Shown here one piece after another: positions 31,772-37,914 of a DNA stretch of 37,914 nucleotides. Both the position numbers and the translations under genes were made by a program. The number at the start of each line of letters is the position of its first letter. Position 1 is the stretch's first letter. The notes beneath the pieces were generated by a model. That model did no database searches, was not told the DNA's origin, and saw nothing but the letters and a program-made list of their open reading frames with translations. The stretch comes from Desulfobulbaceae bacterium (GTDB taxonomy: Bacteria > Desulfobacterota > Desulfobulbia > Desulfobulbales > Desulfobulbaceae), in the NCBI GenBank assembly GCA_030613515.1, contig JAUWLT010000004.1, positions 1 through 37,914 on the forward strand. Reading direction: 5' to 3'.

Positions 31772-32533
31772 ATGAAAGATATCCAGAACCTGCACGACGA
31801 TCGGCGTATCAATATCAGGAAGGTCGGTGTCAAGACGATTTCCTATCCCATTATGGTCCTTGATCGTGAAAAAAAACTCCAGCAGACCGTGGCCACGGTC
31901 AACATGTATGTCAACCTGCCGCACCGGTTCAAGGGAACGCACATGAGTCGTTTTGTCGAGATCCTGGACAAGTTTCACGGCGAGTTCAACCTGCAGAAGT
32001 TCCAGCTGATTTTAGAAGAGATGAAACAGCGACTCAATGCGGAAGCTGCCCACCTCGAGATCGGTTTCCCCTATTTCATGGAGCATGCGCCTGCTATCGG
32101 TTCCATAGGTATGGAACGGTACGAGTGCAGGATGCACGGCCGGCTGCAAGACGATAATGATCTGGTCATGGAAGTGGATGTTCCCATAACCCTGCCCGGA
32201 TCGGATTGTCCCGGTGATGGTCTGCCCAGATCCATGGGGCGTTGGGGTTACGTTCGGGTGGCTGTTCGTTTCAACGAGTTTATCTGGATTGAAGATTTAA
32301 TCGGCCTGGTGCAACAGGGAATTGCCGGAGAATCAAGTAGATTGGATTCTGTCGAATCTCTTTGCAGGCAGGTTGGTAAAGCGCTTGCCGATACCCGGGC
32401 AATCGGCTGGTTCCGGGTTGTGGTGGAAAACATTGCTGACGGCTACTCGACTTTTGCCTCTGTTGAATCCCCCTTGAGAACTGGGAACTACACAAACAAT
32501 AACTCCTCAGGTTCACCGACCGGAGTTTATTAA
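31772..32533 (+). CDS. FolE2-like protein lacking the catalytic motifs
   Basis: The 253-aa product has an N-terminal two-thirds that clearly matches GTP cyclohydrolase IB (FolE2), an enzyme opening folate/queuosine synthesis: DDRRINIRKVGVKTISYPIMVLDRE, MYVNLPHRFKGTHMSRFVEIL, AAHLEIGFPYF. The family's metal and catalytic motifs are missing: SLCPCSKEIS with the following AHNQRG is replaced by TLPGSDCPGDGLPRSMGRWG, the conserved LLKRxDEK...VTE stretch is deleted, and the C-terminal IHxHxAYA has become IADGYSTFA. It is therefore unlikely to have cyclohydrolase activity. No ribosome site is obvious; the start abuts a repeat array. Confidence 0.8.
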   Translation: MKDIQNLHDDRRINIRKVGVKTISYPIMVLDREKKLQQTVATVNMYVNLPHRFKGTHMSRFVEILDKFHGEFNLQKFQLILEEMKQRLNAEAAHLEIGFPYFMEHAPAIGSIGMERYECRMHGRLQDDNDLVMEVDVPITLPGSDCPGDGLPRSMGRWGYVRVAVRFNEFIWIEDLIGLVQQGIAGESSRLDSVESLCRQVGKALADTRAIGWFRVVVENIADGYSTFASVESPLRTGNYTNNNSSGSPTGVY

Positions 32534-32574
32534 CCGGAAAATCATTGAATTTTAAACCTTAACCATTTTTTACA

Positions 32575-34665
32575 ATGGCACAATTACTCTTTGAAATTGG
32601 AACTGAAGAAATCCCTGCAAGCTATATCAAACCCGCGCTCACCTTTATGGAACAGGCTGCTCAAGCCAAGTTTGATGAGCTTGGTCTTGGTTTTGGCCGA
32701 GTACAGTCGGTGGGAACCCCACGGCGATTGACTCTTGCTGTGGACGGTCTCCAGGAAAGCCAGCAGGACCGTAGCCGGGAACATATCGGACCTGCACGAA
32801 AGGCAGCCTTTGATACAGACGGTAACCCGACCAAAGCAGCCATGGGCTTTGCCCGTTCCAAAGGAGTCGCGATTGATGATTTGCAGGTCATTGATACTCC
32901 AAAGGGTGAGTACCTGATGGCCGTAGAAGAGATCAAAGGGGTGGCAACCGGCGAGTTGCTGCCTGAACTGCTCGATGAACTGCTTCGTTCCATTCCATTT
33001 CCCAAATCCATGCGCTGGGCCGACGGTTCCCTGAGCTTTGCCCGACCTATCCAGTGGCTGTTGGCCCTGTATGACGGCAAAATTGTCGACTTTACGGTTG
33101 AAGGTGTGCAGGCAGGCAATACGACTCAGGGTCACAGATTCATGGCCCCGGAGCCGGTGGAGGTGCAGGGGTATGACCACTACCTGGAGTTGCTGGCGGA
33201 AAAGTCGGTTATTGCTGATCCGATACAAAGGCGTGGACTGGTTATTGATGAGGTAGAGAAGGCAGTTCGGGAGCGTATTGGAGAGAGCGGCAAAGCGGTA
33301 CTTGATGAGGGCTTGATTGATACGGTAACCAACCTGGTTGAAATTCCCTGGGGCGTGTGCGGCTCCTTTGATGAAAAGTTCCTGGCCCTGCCCGATGAGG
33401 CGTTGATCACCTCCATGCGTGAGCACCAGAAGTATTTTCCGGTTGTTGATGAAAACGGAGAATTGATGCCTGTTTTTGTTGCTGTTAACAACACGGATAT
33501 CAAGGATAAAGAACTTGCAGTCAGTGGCCACGAGCGAGTTTTACGGGCGCGCCTTGAGGATGGCCTCTTTTTCTTTAACGAGGACAAGAAAAAGACCCTG
33601 GCCAGCCGCATGGATAACCTTTCAGGAATCATTTTTCATTATAAACTCGGTACAATGGCGGAAAAGAGTGAGCGGATTGCTGTTCTTGCCTCCTATCTTG
33701 CCGACCTGCTTGACCCGGCACTGAAAGAAGATGCAGTGCGAGTGGCCGGGCTTGCCAAGGTGGACCTGCTCACCGAGATGGTGGGCGAGTTCCCTTCCCT
33801 GCAGGGGGATATCGGTCGTGACTATGCATTGCTTGACGGTGAGAAACCTGCCGTGGCAGGTGCCATCCATGAACATTATCTACCGGTTCGGGCCGGCGGG
33901 GAACTACCCAAGTCCCTGCTTGGAGCCATTGTCGGCCTGGCTGACCGCATGGATACCATGGTCGGCTGCTTTGCAATCGGCGAACGGCCAACCGGCAACA
34001 AGGATGCCTTTGGTCAGCGACGATTGGCCATCGGTCTGATCAATATCATCCGCAGCCAGAATCTGTCCCTGCCCCTCATTGACCTGGCCCAAAAGGCAAT
34101 GGCTGAGTATGCGGACAAGATTGAAATCAAGGAAGATACACTGGACCAGCTGATGGCCTTTATCCGGTTGCGCTTTGTAAATGACCTGACAGCAGCAGGA
34201 GTCAAACAGGAGGTTGTAGAGGCCGCTACAGCAGTTAGTTTTGATGATCTCACCGACTGTCTGGCCCGCATAGAGGCCCTGAACAGTATGCGCAGTCGCG
34301 AGGAATTTGCCGTACTGGCAGGATCATTTAAGAGGATTCGTAATATCATCAAGGGTAATCGTGCAACAACAGTTGATCCTTCACTGTTTGCTGAAGATGC
34401 TGAAAATGAGCTGTTTACCACCTTGACTGCAGTCAGCGAGAAGGTGCAGCCCATGATTGAGGGCCGTGATTACAGTGGGGCCCTGGCAACCATGCTGACA
34501 ATGAAAGAACCGGTGGATCGATTTTTTGACGATGTTATGGTCATGGCCGAAGACCAGGCAGTACGTGCAAACCGTTTAAACCTGCTTACCGCCCTCGGAG
34601 CCCTGGTCCGCCAGGTCGGTGACATCTCCCGCATGCATGTGGAGGGAACAGGGGTTAGGGATTAG
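32575..34665 (+). CDS. glyS: Glycyl-tRNA synthetase beta subunit
   Basis: The 696-aa beta chain of the alpha2-beta2 bacterial GlyRS recognises tRNA-Gly. It begins MAQLLFEIGTEEIPASYI, with SVGTPRRLTLAV, FPKSMRW, ITSMREHQKYFPV, a central HD-type domain (KVDLLTEMVGEFPSLQG) and a C-terminal DALR-type anticodon domain. The length is typical. The last codons (EGTGVRD) and stop lie within a 7-bp repeat array, so the tail may have been altered by repeat growth. The alpha-subunit gene glyQ is not adjacent; a FolE2-like gene precedes it. Confidence 0.97.
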   Translation: MAQLLFEIGTEEIPASYIKPALTFMEQAAQAKFDELGLGFGRVQSVGTPRRLTLAVDGLQESQQDRSREHIGPARKAAFDTDGNPTKAAMGFARSKGVAIDDLQVIDTPKGEYLMAVEEIKGVATGELLPELLDELLRSIPFPKSMRWADGSLSFARPIQWLLALYDGKIVDFTVEGVQAGNTTQGHRFMAPEPVEVQGYDHYLELLAEKSVIADPIQRRGLVIDEVEKAVRERIGESGKAVLDEGLIDTVTNLVEIPWGVCGSFDEKFLALPDEALITSMREHQKYFPVVDENGELMPVFVAVNNTDIKDKELAVSGHERVLRARLEDGLFFFNEDKKKTLASRMDNLSGIIFHYKLGTMAEKSERIAVLASYLADLLDPALKEDAVRVAGLAKVDLLTEMVGEFPSLQGDIGRDYALLDGEKPAVAGAIHEHYLPVRAGGELPKSLLGAIVGLADRMDTMVGCFAIGERPTGNKDAFGQRRLAIGLINIIRSQNLSLPLIDLAQKAMAEYADKIEIKEDTLDQLMAFIRLRFVNDLTAAGVKQEVVEAATAVSFDDLTDCLARIEALNSMRSREEFAVLAGSFKRIRNIIKGNRATTVDPSLFAEDAENELFTTLTAVSEKVQPMIEGRDYSGALATMLTMKEPVDRFFDDVMVMAEDQAVRANRLNLLTALGALVRQVGDISRMHVEGTGVRD

Positions 34666-34678
34666 GGGTGAGGGGTTA
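34644..34678 (+). repeat. Heptamer array overlapping the glyS stop codon
   Basis: Five contiguous units: GGGAACA, GGGGTTA, GGGATTA, GGGGTGA, GGGGTTA. The glyS TAG stop falls inside the third and fourth units. Confidence 0.85.
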
Positions 34679-34699
34679 GTAACAGCAATTCCCAGAGGG

Positions 34700-34855
34700 T
34701 GCTGGGTTTCAGAGCCACAGATCAGCGAACGAGTTAATCTCTTGATGACCATTGATGGTATTGGCGAAATTACTGCTCTCACCTGGGTACTTGAAATTGG
34801 TGACATTGAACGATTTGGTCGTATCAGCCAAGTAGTGAGTTACGCAAAAAAATGA
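34700..34855 (+). pseudogene. IS110-family transposase C-terminal fragment
   Basis: The frame ending at 34855 reads ISERVNLLMTIDGIGEITALTWVLEIGDIERFGRISQVVSYAKK. This matches the start of the IS110/IS1111 Transposase_20 domain (helix-hairpin-helix, IPGIG...A..L..EIGD..RF). The N-terminal DEDD domain and the rest of the C-terminal domain are missing. Both ends are cut, leaving an insertion-sequence remnant next to the repeat array after glyS. Confidence 0.75.
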
Positions 34856-34877
34856 ACAGGAATTCCATAGGGCTACA

Positions 34878-34920
34878 TGAAAAAAATCAGGCGGCCCGAA
34901 AAAGTCCGGACCGCCTGATT
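34878..34920 (-). terminator. Rho-independent terminator of the small exported protein gene
   Basis: A 10-bp perfect stem (AATCAGGCGG/CCGCCTGATT) with inner CCGG pairing. In the minus direction it is followed by a T-run (the A-run at 34880-34886). It lies about 50 bases after the minus-strand gene's stop. Confidence 0.85.
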
Positions 34921-34972
34921 GACTGCAATATGGGGGAGAGCAGTCAAAAATATCCCTAGAGTATATAGGGGA

Positions 34973-35212
34973 CTACTTGCTCATAGGCGGGAATGTGGCA
35001 AGGCAGGCCTTCAACCCGTCCATATCCGCGGCCTTTTCCACACACGCTTTTTTCTGGGTCAGAAAATCCATTTTTGCGGCGTTATCTTTAGAATTTTCCA
35101 TTTTGCCGGCAATCTTGTCGAGCATTCTGGTTTGCTCTACAATGAATTCATTGGCAAGGGCGGGGCTGGCAATAAAGGCACAGGCAACGGTTGCAAGAAT
35201 CAGTTTTTTCAT
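34973..35212 (-). CDS. Small exported protein of unknown function
   Basis: The product is 79 aa from ATG 35212, with a strong TTGGAGG ribosome site on the minus strand. It has a clear signal peptide (KKLILATVACAFIASPALA-NE) and a short helical mature part with two Cys (KKACVEKAADMDGLKACLATF) that could form a disulfide. It has its own terminator, so it is a single-gene unit. I do not recognise the family. The stretch upstream (35213-35537) is AT-rich, and I see no gene or clear regulatory site there. Confidence 0.75.
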   Translation of the reverse strand: MKKLILATVACAFIASPALANEFIVEQTRMLDKIAGKMENSKDNAAKMDFLTQKKACVEKAADMDGLKACLATFPPMSK

Positions 35213-35537
35213 TTTAGTTTCCTCCAATTAGTTTGATAAAAAAGAAATAATGAACAATTGGAATCTCTTTAAAGCACCTACTGTGCCGGTTTGAAATTTT
35301 GTCAGCTCGCTCTCCATCGTAAAATCGTTGTAGACTTATTGGTGAACCTGTTTATCTCCTTGAAATTTTGAAGTAAATAATATAAAAAACAAAGAGATGT
35401 TTTTTAAGAGGCCAGGAACAATTTTAGATATGCGAGAGAGAAATCACCCGCAGACATCCATTCAGATGATCGAACAAACAAAAATATGCGCCCCTGTCCA
35501 GCCGCTTCTGTCTCCTTAAGAAAACAATATTCAACGG

Positions 35538-36480
35538 CTATAATCTAATTGCCTGTATTCCGGTGAATTTAAATGTGGCTCTATGGAGACAGTACCCTGC
35601 CTGTCTTTCCATCATATCATATTGATTTAATAAGATATTCCTCATGCTCTGATTCTTCAATGTGTCAATATGTTCAATATCCACTTCAACTAGATCGCCG
35701 TCCTTGAGCAGGCTGACGCAGCCCAGTGTGCCGTAACGAATGAAGGCTATATCCCCTTTGCGAAAGGCCGGCCTTCTGCACAGCTTTTCGCATTATCATC
35801 CAGGCCACGACATAAGAGAGTTCTCGCCCTGCATAACCATAAAACAGGTAGTCACTGCTCGGGTTCCTGATCGCCAGCCACTTCTTGAGTGCTTGCTCTG
35901 CTTCACTGCTGTAATAGACAACTCGTCCTTGGAAATTCTTCTCTCCCAGGTACAAAAGGATCTTACGTTCCGGTAGGATAATATCAGCCATTTTCACCCT
36001 GAGCAGCTGGCCAATACGCATACCAGTGTGCAGTAACAGCAAAATAAGAGCACGATCTCTCACAGTCGTAATGGCTGCAAGAATTTGCTGTAGATCTTCT
36101 GCAGAGATTGCCTTGGGGAGCACTTCCGGTAACTTGATTCTGATCTTTTTGTGCAGAATATTCAGCGGCAGCACCTCGTTATCAACCAGGTACTGAATGA
36201 AGGCGTAGACTGTGTGCCGATGATTTTTCACAGAGGTCATTTTTAAACCTCGTTCTTGCTTATGCTCGACATAGGCAGCAATATCCTTCCGACAAATTTC
36301 CTCTATGCTCAACCTTCCTAATGCCTGAAAAAACGACAAAAAAGTAATGAGTCTTTCGCCTGTCTGCCTGATGGTACTTATCTTTAAATTACGACGGTAC
36401 TTGTCGCATAGATGAAATATTGCGTGTTTGTAGCCAGGCAGGTCACTTTCTTCGAGCCTATCAATAGCTCGATTGAGCAC
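35538..36480 (-). pseudogene. Tyrosine recombinase (phage-type integrase), frameshifted
   Basis: The intact frame (264 aa, to 35686) has a SAM-like N-terminal domain, then the catalytic Arg in LLLLHTGMRIGQLL, the Lys region LYLGEKNFQGR and the HxxR box SLHSLRHTG. The frame then goes wrong (GLRQPAQGRRSS) and ends without the catalytic Tyr. In the next frame the sequence continues as LGCVSLLKDGDLVEV..., integrase-like, and reaches QYDMM at about the right spacing for the Tyr before a stop at 35538. A one-base deletion or two-base insertion near CACACTGGG would explain it. Probably inactive. Confidence 0.75.
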
Positions 36481-36571
36481 ACGGCGCCTTTTACTGGGTC
36501 GATAAACTTACAAAGCACCAGCAGAGGATGAGAGCAGCGTCCGGATGGATTCTGCATTTAATTTTGCATGG

Positions 36572-36796
36572 TCATGTCACAGTGCCACTGAGACCCTTGA
36601 GAACTTCTATAGCTCTGAATGCTTCTTCTTTAGGAACAAAGAGATGGTCGTGGAAATAGGCTGAGACCACATTGACGCTGATTTTGGCTTGAGCGAGCTT
36701 TTCTGAGATCGCTGCCAGAAAACCGACCGCATTGAGATCTGAATGAACATTGCATGTCTCAATCGTTCGTATACCTACTGTGTCGTTAAATGTCAG
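36572..36796 (-). pseudogene. ACT-domain protein fragment (ACT_3 type)
   Basis: The minus frame reads TIETCNVHSDLNAVGFLAA, then SEKLAQAKISVNVVSAY, then FHDHLFVPKEEAFRAIEVL, ending in TGA. This is the C-terminal half of small ACT_3 proteins (pattern HSxLxAVGLTA...CNVVAxxxHDHxFVP). An in-frame stop lies just upstream at 36800-36802 with no start codon in between, so the N-terminal half is lost. It occupies most of the gap 36481-36837; the rest of that gap holds a heptamer array. Confidence 0.75.
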
Positions 36797-36839
36797 GTAT
36801 TAGCTGATTGCTGATAGCTAACAACTAATTGCTTTTATC
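36791..36839 (+). repeat. Heptamer array (TNATAGC type)
   Basis: Contiguous 7-bp units TGTCAGG, TATTAGC, TGATTGC, TGATAGC, TAACAAC, TAATTGC, TTTTATC run up to the stop of the phospholipase D-family gene. Confidence 0.7.
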
Positions 36840-37914
36840 ACAGCTGTGATTCAATAGGCAGCCAGCCGGCAACGGAGAGGATAAACCGTCGCCAGAGAGA
36901 AGCATAGGGGTCGGTGGTATATACTTTTTCCTCCCCATCCCTGATGGTTACCCAGCGGATCAGATCTACACTGTCCTCTACCTCATCTTGCGGGACAAGC
37001 TCAAGTTGGAAGGCACCTTTGCTGCTTAACTGATCAAAATGTTCTGCTAAGGGGTTGGCCAGGGAGGGTGATTTAAACAGGATGCCGATCTCCGTGTTCT
37101 CATAAACTGAACGGGGATCAAAATTAAAAGAGGTGACAAACATCGCCTGCCTGTCAACAATAAACGCTTTGGCATGCAGACTTGACTTGCCGGAACCTGA
37201 AACGCCGGCTTTTTTCTTTTCCTTTCGTTCCTCAGGTGTCATTTTTTTATCCAGCTCGTACAGCTCAATACCGGCACGCAGCATTTCGCGACGGTACCTG
37301 GCATAGCCGGCATGAACCAGAATTACATCATTGGACGACAGAGAATTGGTCAATATCCGCACCCGAATACCACGTTTTCGAAGTGATTTCAAGAAATCAA
37401 CACCTGACCTGCCCGGCACGAAATAGGCAGATAAAATGATTAATTCCTTCTCTGTTTTTTCAAGATATTTTTTCAAACGTGGGGCGAGATAAAACTCCTC
37501 TGCCTGTACCTTACTGCTGATTTTTTCCGGTTTATCAGCAAGAACTGTGGCTGCCCCCCAATGGTAGACAATCGTACCTCTTTCTATACGCCGGACAAGA
37601 TCAGAACCTTTCAGGGCCTTGACATAGTCTGATTCCTTCTCCTCTTCTATCAGAGCATCCCAGCGGGGACGCAACTCATCCAGTGTTTCCCCTGTCAACT
37701 TCCTCTTCAACGTACTGATAGGATAGGACAGCTCGCTGTTCCAGTATTCATCAAATGAGGCGGATACCTCTTCCACCACCGGCCCGATTGTCATCACATC
37801 CAGATCGCCAAAGGCCAGGTCGGGGTCAGCCTCGAAGTACTCATTACCGATATTACGTCCCCCGACAATGGAGACACTGTTATCTACGGTGAACGATTTG
37901 TTGTGCATCCTCCT
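36838..37914 (-). CDS. Phospholipase D-family protein, ClsC/YmdC type (5' end outside window)
   Basis: The visible 358 residues run off the right edge. Both HKD half-sites of a two-domain PLD enzyme are present: MHNKSFTVDNSVSIVGGRN at the window edge, and LHAKAFIVDRQAMFVTSFNFDPRS. The GGRN and FNFDPRS contexts and C-terminal RRFILSVAGWLPIESQL resemble ClsC/YmdC cardiolipin synthases. The first ATG in the track is the Met of RRMHNK inside the first motif, not the true start. It probably makes cardiolipin at the inner membrane; the missing N-terminus prevents certainty. Confidence 0.88.
   Translation of the reverse strand, partial: RRMHNKSFTVDNSVSIVGGRNIGNEYFEADPDLAFGDLDVMTIGPVVEEVSASFDEYWNSELSYPISTLKRKLTGETLDELRPRWDALIEEEKESDYVKALKGSDLVRRIERGTIVYHWGAATVLADKPEKISSKVQAEEFYLAPRLKKYLEKTEKELIILSAYFVPGRSGVDFLKSLRKRGIRVRILTNSLSSNDVILVHAGYARYRREMLRAGIELYELDKKMTPEERKEKKKAGVSGSGKSSLHAKAFIVDRQAMFVTSFNFDPRSVYENTEIGILFKSPSLANPLAEHFDQLSSKGAFQLELVPQDEVEDSVDLIRWVTIRDGEEKVYTTDPYASLWRRFILSVAGWLPIESQL

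Noticed and set aside
35538-35760. Second-frame product KGDIAFIRYGTLGCVSLLKDGDLVEVDI read as a dehydratase-like tail
   Set aside because: Similarity is slight and the segment is better explained as the frameshifted end of the integrase.
37182-37439. 85-aa plus-strand ORF opposite the phospholipase D-family gene
   Set aside because: Shadow frame of the minus-strand gene; no family features.

Overview
The window reads as chromosome of an anaerobic, nitrate-ammonifying Desulfobacterota-type bacterium, possibly Desulfobulbia. This is inferred from a Desulfovibrio-like nap cluster without napB, many multiheme cytochromes, sigma-54 control, an NrfD-type quinone module and an octaheme HAO-family enzyme. 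No rRNA, tRNA or CRISPR was seen, so the taxonomy is not proven.

Layout. 1-7.7 kb (+): tail of an unknown gene, aroB, an FmdB-type zinc-ribbon protein, an SPFH/zinc-ribbon protein with a zinc-ribbon partner, a TadA-like deaminase, a radical SAM/SPASM protein and a TPR-methyltransferase. 7.8-9.0 kb (-): tatC and tatB. 9.5-12.7 kb (-): an NtrC-class response regulator and a sensor kinase with a CXXCH heme motif in its sensory domain. 13.2-20.3 kb (+): napD1, two periplasmic tetraheme cytochromes, napA, napD2, a four-cluster ferredoxin, a NapH with a long C-terminal extension, and a DUF1566 protein. A YgbA-like nitrosative-stress gene (-) follows. 21.0-25.4 kb (+): membrane-anchored tetraheme cytochrome, Tat-exported ferredoxin, NrfD and octaheme HAO-like protein. 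25.5-34.7 kb (+): an unknown exported protein, purA, rpoZ, dnaJ, moaC, dksA, galT, a single-domain response regulator, a FolE2-like protein lacking its active site, and glyS. 34.7 kb to the end is decayed accessory DNA: an IS110 fragment, a small exported protein, a frameshifted integrase, an ACT-domain fragment and a partial phospholipase D-family gene.

The main system is a coordinated nitrate/nitrite respiration regulon. Three promoters, ahead of napD1, the cytochrome-napA-napD2 operon and the tetraheme-FeS-NrfD-HAO operon, share one architecture: two 16-bp palindromes (GTTACC-N4-GGTAAC), 33-35 bp apart, with the proximal palindrome centred exactly 72.5 bp before the C of a -24/-12 sigma-54 promoter. 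The adjacent heme-sensor kinase and sigma-54 activator are the obvious candidate controllers. In this model NapA makes nitrite, the NrfD module passes quinol electrons to the octaheme enzyme, which reduces nitrite (probably to ammonium), and YgbA deals with nitrosative stress.

Two repeat families mark gene boundaries. One is four REPIN-like elements (GTAG-headed hairpins in inverted pairs), one of which supplies the stop codons of two convergent genes. The other is at least ten degenerate arrays of 7-bp units, three of which run into coding sequence (tatB, the deaminase gene, glyS). Several MITE-like long hairpins are also present, two of them between the kinase and regulator genes.
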